From positions 20,212 through 84,211 of IMG/VR virus record IMGVR_UViG_3300024505_000146: a stretch of 64,000 bases of DNA; one strand, given 5' to 3'. Shown one piece after another: positions 28,101-33,816 of this stretch. Below the pieces are notes generated by a model that was not told where the DNA came from, did not search any database, and worked only from the letters and a program-made list of their open reading frames with translations. Each line of letters opens with the position of its first letter. Positions within the stretch are counted from its first letter, which is position 1. The stretch comes from a virus. The translations under genes and the position numbers were made by a program.

Positions 28101-28422
28101 TGGCAACGTTGCTACTTCTTGATACACTAACAATATCAAAGGTTTCTTGCTCGGAATAATCAAACTGGATAGTACCGTTAGGACTGAAAAAGTCTTTGAA
28201 TACTAAACTAGTACCAATAGAATTAACTACTGGAATCTTATTACCTTGTCCTACTAATGTATCAGGAGTATCGCTAAGGTCAGTGAACTTTAAAAATCCG
28301 CCTTGACCGAAAACAGCATATAACTCTTGGAAGTTTTCATTCGTTTTTCTAAACGCTTCACGGATACTATCACCAGTTCCGTCATTACCTGATACGCCGA
28401 TGTCGACTATTTTACGTGCCAT
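19144..28422 (-). CDS. Giant tail-fibre protein (about 3092 residues)
   Basis: The start MARKIVDIG at 28422 has a GGAG site; the open frame reaches 28452. Order: attachment module NDGTGDSIREAFRKTNENF, a beta region, a segment resembling a beta-helix (about 400-560), six helical repeats of about 130 residues (DNA about 23,800-26,390), a long beta-rich shaft, and the C-terminal YADLAEKYLSD domain. That domain is found at the end of long fibres of marine T4-like phages. Each repeat holds a Cys-x-Arg-Asp motif. The role is host adsorption. It is driven by a late promoter and is the longest gene in the window. Confidence 0.85.
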   Translation of the reverse strand: MARKIVDIGVSGNDGTGDSIREAFRKTNENFQELYAVFGQGGFLKFTDLSDTPDTLVGQGNKIPVVNSIGTSLVFKDFFSPNGTIQFDYSEQETFDIVSVSRSSNVATITLSANHNLDPGQRVTIASTDNTSFNTTSALLLTGTVDNVLVYTNAGTNLSTSAATGTITSYGSVKIDTLSSKLQDDPLPKLQYALDARNQLIGGLRSPINQTDFQTAVNSFNTQHETLYSIDSFAINKGYADSKYVNITGDTMTGHLNVPANATGNQAPRAAEVVLKTGGDMTGVLNLADHPGGLAGAGTPNGEDDLQAATKYYVDNSSYSSRFNLYVTTGGDDTQARTPRGKEGRDRSYAYASINKACQKAEQLVNDAPWETGPYRQLIAYGGGEAFSEVTRIESGASGTTRVYFTNNGGSRVDQGQLPKPDIVSGKIVVGRTSGAQGFIYQYYGSDGSSSIGEDYFDLQDVIGDFVPGENLEFDQAVKNIQISIVVESGIYFEDYPIRVPPNVAIVGDELRRCIVRPADRPSRSPWVDVWFRRDKTFDGLTLTSTEYGYHYLTDPSDILSEPKNNRDLDVFLCNDAVIIRQITCQGHGGFMMVLDPEGQILTKSAYIQQSGSFAGSLNKQRFAGGQYVDGFAGNVPLKIQEKISDTEFLVTGSERAPTTPCSFVIDGRTFKVEAYTDDGNGYGNARKLIRRNIDFIKAEVIGYINTELSPPFTFNETKCARDVGLIVDALGYDLALGTNFNAVRAGQSYYRGTQYSILPDQKDEYLDALIYTRTLISDVLAGNSVARLRAEASFDEITDIIANGIISSDTITWSDPSGAPTSRVNAKNLILDNIEFIKEEIIAWIAEEYPDFVYDEDKCRRDAAYILNSIVYDLLYEGNSATVEAGYQYYDGNGSLQIPGQTLQTTEALAYASGVAQLVVTNTPVPFPKQSAVTQVFDLVNPGSATESARVGVLMGYINTIILSGREAAPTIEYPTFYSVSGSLTDSRTLLLNNKESIKSDTLVYLQQRYSYNQDTCARDTGYICDAIAHDIYYSGNLKTVQAALAYFNASASSKIVIDQQLANTLAAINYIETLILNVINNEDPTVRYQQSVLQYIDTDITDGGLAEATIQDLFDEFIGILENPPSARGARALLVDNKDFIKAEVINYINNKYVGFTYDSATCQRDVGYVIDAIGYDLMFGGNFQTITAARSYYRASAAVAVGVQKAATIDAFTFLRDEILSVVSASATAVTSVTTNMNMFLDVITNGLTQEPAIVTPDPTGYDVNYNRARTLIESNREFIKAEVIQYISNNYVGLSYDPAVCLRDTEYILDALYHDLTYGGNIQTLIAGKAYYSYTTLQVAAPEKPATLAAYGYLQSLVEDIALDLPITALQGGVAQVRGTPGNSSASATAGQRIGEILTIIDLGLGSVPSTITPSTAWVSAGLTGANSALQSAKSTLQTAVTNYIDANYTNTLVYNEEICSRDVGFIVAAVSADLLYGGTYLTIRAAQRYYVGTASSRVVLENQLSQTLDSFAYAKEVAQAVLNQVPPTLNYQVINDVAVENRVSQVFSSDYDGSAFVTRAGQLFDLLNEVITDPEVDVSTVLTGAKPIVYPTYRLVLSTTTPVTNDLEYTISTFTSKADSGVGDGSYDVVFSIVTPVGTTAPRTKTRYRVFGNSNSNYNNDAVECVASTLTSMTLRYPSDPGAFGTGTTTIEYVKDFMLLSAGNTSMCSNDFTQINDLGYGLVATNIGLIETVSVFSYYCWTAYYANNGGQIRSLNGSNAHGEYGIISEGSDPLEVPDKCNLSDNMMQVARVYKQGIYSTDNDVGDLQVFFYQHDYSPYNVSEVEINHGAGVVTELDATSLIGGSGYTNGTYINVPLTGGTGSGITANIVVSGGVVTTVGLVAAGIRYSEGDILSCSNTNVGGTGSGFFITVKTIIGNGIARYEVAGVTDVSSTLAQSVSGTPLKTGPTGGKYYVTYSFTAEPYTPRIGVPYTVSGSTTSGFNGVYTATASTTSSVTLEYSTNPGTWAGGLASLWGLGNVLRLNINTGGNNDTATNGLAVALSHDQPIIIRSNQNFKFYEVDDTNPVRPSTALTFVGDPDAGAIVYRVLAYGNKGPLNEDLAVDESILGFDTTYDYVKLLVNAENVSNADPDNVGQTMGSTAGDTKIAIDRVNETDIESRLNTGDMITAWDGKIHKILSYTDMGLLAGYAYVEIEDVADKCLAGTSASGINTPVDPDFNLDISEPPTLRAGLSSTEPAEVIVRISTCRVTGHDFLDIGTGGYNDTNFPSKIYGAPKEPNQAREVTERTRGRCFYVTTDQDGIFRVGRFFTVDQGTGRVTFAASIALSNLDGLGFKRGVTVSEFSNDDRFTDGANDALPTEAATQGYIDRRLGMDRTNNVLDPTALIGPGYMDRAGLLTFTGPDPMDMGGFVIANLGSPTADTDAANKLYVRNQELSDDRVDTSTSPARSLNDLLVYNGVKWINAETVSTGDIQTSLTPGTKNLALNIKSNVIINADVNSSAAIAQSKLDMNKATTRANATSIAQADLGLASFKSTEFTATNGWIELQTSSSTTTGVLQTKLQYIANDTYLGNNTGSATYPRQVTSGQIVTNGDGIKNASFAPGSVGSNGRAMILTAIGPNAYSTTNISTSAQASSLIQSDGSGRVAVAQLDLTSSSYKTLSVSGTTLTMTTPGAVDFLTAVGTTSAGTTITTVGTLSANAITSASTTTFSPANANVTLSPSGTGTVTIAPASVGSINNVNIGATTRGNGYFKLLSANDTVTLTANQAVTGAANGTGTLQVTGGAGISGDLRVGGTIYGAVTGTLAGTLGLSTYLSFTAGSSYDGSTTRTIQTNATSAATGSTLVARDVNGDFNGRYINSSYFNSSDDVSGGTITYIMAKFGDNYYRSATAAKVASFISGQSMNIAGNASTVTINYNNDSNSTYQMLWGSGNSVYGTGGIYCNPFTDTLYATLFNGTATSARYADLAEKYLSDAEYETGTVVVFGGDEEITVTDKHNDTRVAGVISEKPAHLMNSDLAGKHPLAVGLTGRLPCKVLGKVKKGDILVTAAKKGYAIVNNTPSVGTIIGKSLENKDDLGEGLVEIVVGRF
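23800..26390 (-). repeat. Six degenerate protein repeats inside the giant fibre
   Basis: Six diverged copies, each about 130 residues. The pattern is: helix with N-x-x-FIKAEVI-x-YI, then Y, then C-x-RD-x-G-YI-x-DA, then HDL-x-YGGN, then A-x-x-YY. Repeat start sites run from about 26,385 to about 24,140 on the minus strand. The Cys-x-Arg-Asp core is kept in all six. Confidence 0.75.
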
Positions 28423-28452
28423 TGAATACTCCAAAAAAGACTTTGTATCCAA

Positions 28453-28460
28453 TATTTAGC
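28453..28460 (-). promoter_or_regulatory. Putative late promoter GCTAAATA for the giant fibre
   Basis: Minus-strand GCTAAATA, 31 bases upstream of the ATG at 28422. The divergent plus-strand sequence TGTAAATA (28481-28488) may drive the gene at 28493. Confidence 0.55.
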
Positions 28461-28492
28461 AGATAATTTTATAACCTTAATGTAAATAACTG

Positions 28493-28780
28493 ATGTTCAT
28501 ACGTATAGATACAGAAAAAAGTCAGCATACACGAACTAGTAAACTTGGTCGTGAGCATACTTATGAACGTAAAAAAACTATTGTAGTCCTGCGCTGTGAT
28601 AACTGCGGTGAAACATTTACTAGGACTAAAGGATCAATGGATCCTAATAGGTTAAACAATAATTTCTTTCACTGTTGCCCTAGTTGCGATCCTAAGAGAT
28701 TTGCACAGAAAAAAGGTGCAGAACGCAAAATCATATGGGATAAGACTGTTTCGAGCCTGGATGATATTAGTAAACTATAA
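28493..28780 (+). CDS. Small zinc-ribbon protein
   Basis: 95 residues. Two CxxC-type pairs (CDNCGETF at about 35 and CCPSCDP at about 62) form a likely zinc ribbon, flanked by basic residues. The segment RTKGSMDPNRLNNN lies between them. It could bind nucleic acid, perhaps as a transcription or packaging factor. No ribosome site precedes the ATG, and a TGTAAATA motif ends only four bases before it. Confidence 0.65.
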   Translation: MFIRIDTEKSQHTRTSKLGREHTYERKKTIVVLRCDNCGETFTRTKGSMDPNRLNNNFFHCCPSCDPKRFAQKKGAERKIIWDKTVSSLDDISKL

Positions 28781-28783
28781 ATA
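28776..28783 (+). promoter_or_regulatory. Late promoter TATAAATA (perfect T4 match)
   Basis: Plus-strand TATAAATA at the stop of the zinc-ribbon gene, 22 bases upstream of the ATG at 28806. It is identical to the T4 late promoter core. Confidence 0.7.
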
Positions 28784-28805
28784 TTTGCTCATGGAGGACA
28801 CTAGA

Positions 28806-29024
28806 ATGTTGTCATTATTAAAAAAACTATTTGGCGGTAAGTCTCAAGAAACCGTAGCAGAAGCACCATACAAGGTTGAAGCACCTAAAGTGGAAGAAAC
28901 TAAAGTAGAAGCACCTGCTCCAGTTGCTGAGGCACCTAAAGCAGAAGCACCTAAGAAAAAGGCCGCTGGCCGTAAACCAGCAGCCGCAAAAAAGGCTCCT
29001 GCTAAGAAAGCCCCTAAGAAGTAA
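28806..29024 (+). CDS. Histone H1-like Ala/Lys/Pro-rich protein
   Basis: 72 residues with a GGAGG ribosome site. A short amphipathic N-terminus (MLSLLKKLFGG) is followed by EAPK/VEAP repeats and a strongly basic tail (KKKAAGRKPAAAKKAPAKKA) like the tails of histone H1 and bacterial histone-like proteins. The acidic-to-basic arrangement suggests DNA binding or condensation, possibly in the virion or at late packaging. Expression is expected to be late from TATAAATA at 28776. Its 3' end overlaps the convergent uvdE gene by 11 bases. Confidence 0.7.
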   Translation: MLSLLKKLFGGKSQETVAEAPYKVEAPKVEETKVEAPAPVAEAPKAEAPKKKAAGRKPAAAKKAPAKKAPKK

Positions 29025-30033
29025 TCGCTTGTTTGTGTAGTGCAAACGAGGCTAGATTTTTAGCCTTGCTTTCGCACATAATATCAAACTGATCCCAAAA
29101 ACTCAGTGCCCATTCGTTCACTGCTGTGTTCCAGTAGAAGTTCGAATGTGCTCTGAGTTTTGCTTTTTTGTGTCCACTTTCCATTAGTGAAAGTAGGGAG
29201 GGAGCGGAGTCTGTGGCATGGCCATTAAGATGCTCTTCCCGTGAAACACTATAATGTATGACAGGGCGCACACCACGCCAACTATCGATAATCCTTTTAA
29301 CACGGTCGTCAGTTGCTTCAATATATTCTCCAGTATTAATCCAATGATGGTGTATGTCTAGCACCAAAGCGAGATCTTTGGCAAGTTCGAGGCTTGAGTC
29401 GATTCCCCAGGTGATTTCGTCATTTTCGATGGTGATGCAGTTTCTTGCTTCGGGGGAAAGTCTCGGGAGGGCACTTTTAATACCGGCTGGACCGGCTCTA
29501 CCGGCGATGTGGACGTTGATCTTAAAGTCCTGAAATCTTTTACCATACCCCATCCATCTCGCCATATCCGCATGATACTCAAACTCCTCTATAGAACGCT
29601 GAACAATATCAGGATTGTCGCTTGCCAACACAGTAAATTGACCAGGATGAAAACTGAGACGAACGTTGCGGGAACGAGCAATATCTCCCACTTCTGCAAA
29701 ATGTTTTTGGGCGTATGTCTGCACATCATTTTCACGCCAAAACCAGCACCAAGTAGGCTCAGTGTAGACAGGAAGAATATCACTGCTAAGGCGTACCATA
29801 CGTAAGTCATCATCTAATTGCCCTACCCTTTCTACTAATAATTTAGTTGAGTTGATATTTTGTTCAAGCAAAGACCACAATTTTTCAACAGCCACATCTT
29901 TGGTTTGACGGTTAAGCCAAGCCACAGTTGTTGCTCCTGTATTGTATTTCTTACATTCATCTTTGGGTTTAATACCGTCTACTTGATCTGGACGGTCGAT
30001 CCATTTACAGGCAAAGCCAATACGTTTGTTCAC
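29014..30033 (-). CDS. uvdE: UV damage endonuclease (UvdE/UVDE family)
   Basis: 339 residues. TIM-barrel endonuclease that nicks 5' of pyrimidine dimers and other lesions. Signs: RIGFACKWI at the N-terminus, VRLSFHPGQFTVLASDN, FKINVHIAGRAG, LTIENDE-type CITIENDE, and ALVLDIHHHW, which supply the metal-binding His, Glu and Asp residues. The frame is open to 30141. However, a consensus promoter at 30062-30090 starts RNA near 30055, so the GTG at 30033 (preceded by GAGAG) must be the start. That gives exactly the conserved N-terminus. Confidence 0.92.
   Translation of the reverse strand: MNKRIGFACKWIDRPDQVDGIKPKDECKKYNTGATTVAWLNRQTKDVAVEKLWSLLEQNINSTKLLVERVGQLDDDLRMVRLSSDILPVYTEPTWCWFWRENDVQTYAQKHFAEVGDIARSRNVRLSFHPGQFTVLASDNPDIVQRSIEEFEYHADMARWMGYGKRFQDFKINVHIAGRAGPAGIKSALPRLSPEARNCITIENDEITWGIDSSLELAKDLALVLDIHHHWINTGEYIEATDDRVKRIIDSWRGVRPVIHYSVSREEHLNGHATDSAPSLLSLMESGHKKAKLRAHSNFYWNTAVNEWALSFWDQFDIMCESKAKNLASFALHKQAITS
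29028..29060 (+). terminator. Possible terminator of the histone-like gene
   Basis: An 8-bp hairpin (about 29029-29036 with 29044-29051, one G-T pair) is followed after several bases by TTTTT. It lies within the 3' end of uvdE. The T-run is not directly at the stem, so it is weak. Confidence 0.35.
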
Positions 30034-30061
30034 AAAACTCTCGATAAAGTTACGATAATAT

Positions 30062-30090
30062 ATTATAGCATCGTTACTGCCAGTTGTCAA
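30062..30090 (-). promoter_or_regulatory. sigma70 promoter for uvdE
   Basis: TTGACA (30090-30085), 17-base spacer, TATAAT (30067-30062) on the minus strand, a perfect consensus inside the last codons of the glycosyltransferase gene. Predicted +1 near 30055, 22 bases before the GTG start. Confidence 0.8.
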
Positions 30091-30769
30091 CAATGATTTG
30101 GTCCTGGACATCTTCGGGATTTGGTGTTCCGTGGAACGCAATTACGCTACAATCCGGGTTCATAGACGGGCTACGCACCGTCTTAAACACGTTTTTACCC
30201 TGAACCCTAATCAACTCTTCCCGCTGTCTTATTTCCCACTTGTAGCTCTGTATCCAAGTTTCAGGGAAAAATTTTATAATACTTTTGTGTGACTGCCAAA
30301 TCCAATCTTGATCACCTGGGAACTTTTTGGTTAACGCTGGATTGTTTTCCAAATCGTCCCAAATATTGCTGAAATGGTTACTGGGCCAACGCAGTACAGC
30401 ACTACCTAATTTTGGTGGCACACGTCTAAACACTCTGCCTACATCTTCCAAACCAACAAAATTTCCAGGCAGGTACGAAACCAATTTGTCTATATTACCT
30501 ACAATAACCATATCCAAATCAAAGAACAAATTTACATCACCGTCTGGAAAATGTCCTTGTTTAAAGATATATGGTTTCCACCACCAACCAGAAAACAGTC
30601 CTTTGGGCAAGGGTTTAATTTTAATTGCAGGATTTAAGTTTGTAGGATCTTCAGTAAAGCAATAAAAATCAAAAGGCACAGTTAAGTGCCTTGAGACCAT
30701 ATTGTAAAGTTTGTTTACATATTCCGGACCGTACTTTGTACCGTGTTTTAAACTAATGACGTTTAGCAT
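30074..30769 (-). CDS. GT-A-fold glycosyltransferase
   Basis: 231 residues. FFDLDMVIVGN (about 84-94) carries the D-x-D metal motif of GT-A enzymes. FHGTPNPED near the C-terminus is the usual closing segment of this phage group. WWWKPYIF is also typical. It may glycosylate DNA, fibre or capsid proteins. Its ATG overlaps the stop of the small membrane protein gene. Confidence 0.8.
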   Translation of the reverse strand: MLNVISLKHGTKYGPEYVNKLYNMVSRHLTVPFDFYCFTEDPTNLNPAIKIKPLPKGLFSGWWWKPYIFKQGHFPDGDVNLFFDLDMVIVGNIDKLVSYLPGNFVGLEDVGRVFRRVPPKLGSAVLRWPSNHFSNIWDDLENNPALTKKFPGDQDWIWQSHKSIIKFFPETWIQSYKWEIRQREELIRVQGKNVFKTVRSPSMNPDCSVIAFHGTPNPEDVQDQIIVDNWQ

Positions 30770-30930
30770 TACCAGTGCCTTATTACACCCGCTACAATGA
30801 ATATGTTAGTTATTATATAAGTCAATACAATAACAGTTCGAATCAATGCAATCCTGTCCGCTTCTTGTTTGGTAACACCGGCTTTCTCTCCTAGTGCCTT
30901 GGCCCATAGTCTCCAAAACTTACGTACCAT
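30769..30930 (-). CDS. Small membrane protein (53 residues)
   Basis: Reads MVRKFWRLWAKALGEKAG then a helix and one membrane segment (TVIVLTYIITNIFIVAGVI), basic at the N-terminus. ATG at 30930 inside the end of the QueD-like gene; TAA overlaps the ATG of the glycosyltransferase (TAATG). The tight coupling on both sides argues that it is real. Function unknown. Confidence 0.65.
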   Translation of the reverse strand: MVRKFWRLWAKALGEKAGVTKQEADRIALIRTVIVLTYIITNIFIVAGVIRHW

Positions 30931-31477
30931 CTTTATAAAAAACACTACGACTCTTAGGAGTTTCCCACCATTCGATGCTGTGAACTTTGACGCCTAATTT
31001 TTTCATTTTGACATCAACTAATTCTGCCATCCAACTACTTAGGTGTTCCGATGTTGGAACAAAGTCTACTACCATAAATCCTTCGTAGTATTCTTGTTCA
31101 GGACCAGACATATTAGCATAATAGATTGGATGAATATGCCAACCTGCAACGTATTCGGTTTCTGGAACATACACTGGAATTAGCTCGACTTTTTCTCCCA
31201 GCATCTTAGTAAACAGCGGATCGTTTTTATCAATAATAAATTGATGATCAATATAAGTGTTGATCCATTTCTTTAGCCATTCTAAATGTCTAAAGTCAGT
31301 GACCATTCCAGTTTTATCTAATCCGTCGCCTGTTAAATGAACCTGCATTTTACCTTCGTGTCCATGTAAATGTCTGCAAGCACATTTCAAGTCTGCCGCA
31401 TATTCGCCGTTTAGTGTTTGTGTATGAACACGATGTCCATAACAAAATTCAAATGTTTTATCAATGATCCAAGTCAT
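30920..31477 (-). CDS. 6-pyruvoyl-tetrahydropterin synthase / QueD-like protein
   Basis: 185 residues. Zinc ligands in CYGHRVH and CRHLHGHEG. TGMVTDFRHL is the T-fold substrate segment, SEHLSSWM supplies a catalytic His, and VHSIEWWETPKS holds the substrate-anchoring Glu. In bacteria QueD makes carboxytetrahydropterin for 7-deazaguanine (queuosine/preQ0) synthesis. Phages use the pathway to modify DNA or tRNA. The other genes of the pathway are not in this window. Confidence 0.85.
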   Translation of the reverse strand: MTWIIDKTFEFCYGHRVHTQTLNGEYAADLKCACRHLHGHEGKMQVHLTGDGLDKTGMVTDFRHLEWLKKWINTYIDHQFIIDKNDPLFTKMLGEKVELIPVYVPETEYVAGWHIHPIYYANMSGPEQEYYEGFMVVDFVPTSEHLSSWMAELVDVKMKKLGVKVHSIEWWETPKSRSVFYKDGT

Positions 31478-31516
31478 CTCTTGCCCTTTTTAAGTTAAGT
31501 TTGATGACACGCAGAG

Positions 31517-31524
31517 TATTTAAA
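31517..31524 (-). promoter_or_regulatory. Possible late promoter TTTAAATA
   Basis: Minus-strand TTTAAATA, 40 bases upstream of the QueD-like ATG. Weaker than the other late motifs; it lies within the leader made from the sigma70 promoter. Confidence 0.3.
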
Positions 31525-31555
31525 GAGGGGTGAGCGTCTAGTCCTCTATTGATAC

Positions 31556-31584
31556 AGTATATAGGTATTACATTATACTGTCAA
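31556..31584 (-). promoter_or_regulatory. sigma70 promoter for the QueD-like gene
   Basis: TTGACA (31584-31579), 17-base spacer, TATACT (31561-31556) on the minus strand. Predicted +1 near 31549, giving a leader of about 72 bases that contains a short GC-rich hairpin. Confidence 0.7.
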
Positions 31585-32143
31585 TAGTTTTGAATTTAAC
31601 ATTTGCCAAAAGCCAACTACTGGGCATCTGCCATTCTGTATTGTTAAAAACTACAAAGTACTTATCGGGGAAACATTCAAACACGCGAGCAATCTGGTAT
31701 ATCCAATACCTTGGATCCACTGCGGGTTTAGTAGCATCTGCATAGTTAGCAGTATCTTTGTAAATGTTATTGACAAACTGTGTTGGGCTGTGTAGATCAA
31801 AACCAAATAAGTTTACATGGTCGTCTAGCATAGCGGCTAACAAAACAGCATACGGACCACTGCCCCATTGAAAAGGCTCGTCAGGTCTAGTAGTGCCCTG
31901 GTAAGGCAAGTCTGGTAATATTTTTACAGGATTGTTTTTGTAGAAGTGTGCCCAATCTTTTCTAGTATAGATTGTGCCAGCAAAGTGGCTATCCAGTGCT
32001 TCTTGTACCATACGTCTGTCTACACAGACTAAATGGTCGACTGAGTAGTCTCTATGTATGGCGTTACAGCCAACTTTAGTTTCTGTAAGTGAATTTAAAT
32101 CTAAATGTTTTCTGGATTCGCCGTTGCCAAATACAGATATCAT
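31568..32143 (-). CDS. Conserved phage protein, possible Rossmann-like sugar/nucleotide enzyme
   Basis: 191 residues from the ATG at 32143, which overlaps the stop of the upstream structural gene (ATGA). The N-terminus ISVFGNGESRKHLDL has a glycine-containing loop after a first strand. It is followed by GCNAIHRDY and HLVCVDRRMV, a layout reminiscent of DUF115/sialyltransferase-like proteins. FGFDLHSP may form a further loop. I cannot assign a reaction; modification of a surface or DNA sugar is a guess from the nearby glycosyltransferase. Confidence 0.55.
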   Translation of the reverse strand: MISVFGNGESRKHLDLNSLTETKVGCNAIHRDYSVDHLVCVDRRMVQEALDSHFAGTIYTRKDWAHFYKNNPVKILPDLPYQGTTRPDEPFQWGSGPYAVLLAAMLDDHVNLFGFDLHSPTQFVNNIYKDTANYADATKPAVDPRYWIYQIARVFECFPDKYFVVFNNTEWQMPSSWLLANVKFKTIDSIM

Positions 32144-33753
32144 CTTCCGCCAATATAACCGAACGGCTCCCAAGTACCAGGAGTACCGCTCATTACGCAG
32201 ATCCATCCAACGTAACTAGTTCTTACTGGACTGCTATTCCAAATGATATCGCCTTTGTTCCAGGCTTTTTCTGTAGGAGCACCTACGCCGTGTGCAAAGC
32301 GTTTACCATTGATAACCATCATTCCGTCTACGCTGAATGCCGCATCTTCTTGTGGGTTGGTAATGTTTACACTTAGTTGTCCATAGATGTTTACATTTCT
32401 AGTTGTATTATTTTTGTCACCGATACGGATACTGCCAGCGTTATCTACTTCAAAGTCTTCGCCAATGCCAAACTTATCTGCTGTAATACCACTGCTGGAT
32501 AATCTTAATGTGCCCGAGCCGTCTTTGATTGTTACAGAATTGTTAATTGTAACTACGCTGTCTTGTACAGTAATGCTGTCTGACAAGTTTACTGTTCCAG
32601 CAACATCTAATGATGTCAGTGTGCCTAAACGAGTAAGACTAGAGTTAACAACGCTAACTCCTAGGTCAGTTCTGTTTAATACACTCTTACCGTCGATCCA
32701 GAATTCTTTGTTAATTGCTAATTCAAGACTTTCTGAAGAATAGATTCTGTCAGGGTTTGGAAGCATAATAAACTGACGTGTACCACCTTCGCCCTTCCAT
32801 TGCATACCCTTGCCAAAAATACTGTTATCCTTACTGGCTATAAATTCTATTGGACTAGTTTTTTCGATTCTGATGTCAGATACAATGCTGTCTACTTCTA
32901 ATCTGCCGTGAACTTTGACTATTGCGCCTTTGCTCTTAGCATTGCCAAACTCTGTAGTGTTTCCTGATACTGTAATACGTCTTGTGTTATCGGTAACAAT
33001 ACTGAAACTGTTACTGCCCCAAGTACCTACAAAACCCACTGAGTCTTGATCCGCACCTAAAATTACTTCTACATTATTGTCAACGGCACTGATAACTGCG
33101 TTTGGTTCTTCTGTATTGACACCTAGTCTTCCTAGGGCATTAACAAAAACTGTGTCACCTAGGTTTGTTTCGCCTGTAACACGTAGTTCTTCTAAAGGAC
33201 CCACTGTGCGTAGGTTACTGTCACGTACTGAATTACCTAATCTTGTGCGCTCTAAAACATCTGTGCCTTCAATTTGATACTTAGAACCTTTGTATAAATC
33301 AATAGATTCTGTGCTGAAAATTCTTTTTGGGTTTGCTTTAAAAACAAACTGATAACTTACATCTGGGCTGTCCCATTGCAAGCCTTTACCATCTAAATCG
33401 CTGAGTTGTCTGCTGGCAAAAGAAATGGATTTTGTAAATGATTCTAGGCTTTGTTCTGAAATAACATTCTTAACTAACAGCGTATCTGCTTCTAATTTGC
33501 CGTTAACTTTTAAGTTAGCAAATTCGCTAGTACCTGCGGCAACAATTTTTCCAGCGCCAAGAACGCCTTCTACGTGAATGTTTCCGCTAATTCTGTCAGC
33601 ACTTAATACGCCAACCTGTACACCTTTATCTGTAACAATCATCTGCTCACGTGTAGCAGTATCAGAAATGCCCTTAGATAGTGTGCCACCGTTAGCGGCT
33701 GATTTTAGTGCGTCACCTAAATCTTGAAGAATTTTGTCGATGTTTGAGCTCAT
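32140..33753 (-). CDS. Tail-fibre/structural protein with internal duplication
   Basis: 537 residues from the ATG at 33753 (MSSNIDKILQDLG); the open frame continues to 34047 but would cross the divergent promoters. A helical N-terminus is followed by two related blocks (about 120-230 and 290-400). Each contains G-KG-M/L-QW, a strand ending NP-x-RI-S/F-S-E-S, a V-L-x-R-T-x-LG-x-SV segment and a beta shaft. The C-terminus IIWNSSPV and PGTWEPFGYIG is a common fibre tip in marine myophages. Late promoter TATAAATA upstream. Confidence 0.75.
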   Translation of the reverse strand: MSSNIDKILQDLGDALKSAANGGTLSKGISDTATREQMIVTDKGVQVGVLSADRISGNIHVEGVLGAGKIVAAGTSEFANLKVNGKLEADTLLVKNVISEQSLESFTKSISFASRQLSDLDGKGLQWDSPDVSYQFVFKANPKRIFSTESIDLYKGSKYQIEGTDVLERTRLGNSVRDSNLRTVGPLEELRVTGETNLGDTVFVNALGRLGVNTEEPNAVISAVDNNVEVILGADQDSVGFVGTWGSNSFSIVTDNTRRITVSGNTTEFGNAKSKGAIVKVHGRLEVDSIVSDIRIEKTSPIEFIASKDNSIFGKGMQWKGEGGTRQFIMLPNPDRIYSSESLELAINKEFWIDGKSVLNRTDLGVSVVNSSLTRLGTLTSLDVAGTVNLSDSITVQDSVVTINNSVTIKDGSGTLRLSSSGITADKFGIGEDFEVDNAGSIRIGDKNNTTRNVNIYGQLSVNITNPQEDAAFSVDGMMVINGKRFAHGVGAPTEKAWNKGDIIWNSSPVRTSYVGWICVMSGTPGTWEPFGYIGGR

Positions 33754-33760
33754 AGTGTAG

Positions 33761-33768
33761 TATTTATA
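33761..33768 (-). promoter_or_regulatory. Late promoter TATAAATA (perfect T4 match)
   Basis: Minus-strand TATAAATA, 7 bases upstream of the ATG at 33753. It faces away from the plus-strand CATAAATA at 33784-33791, making a divergent late promoter pair. Confidence 0.7.
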
Positions 33769-33783
33769 TAGAATCCAACATAG

Positions 33784-33791
33784 CATAAATA
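33784..33791 (+). promoter_or_regulatory. Late promoter CATAAATA
   Basis: Plus-strand CATAAATA, 25 bases upstream of the ATG at 33817. Drives the two plus-strand fibre/adhesin genes. Confidence 0.6.
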
Positions 33792-33816
33792 TTGGTAACA
33801 CAGGAATATACCTAAA

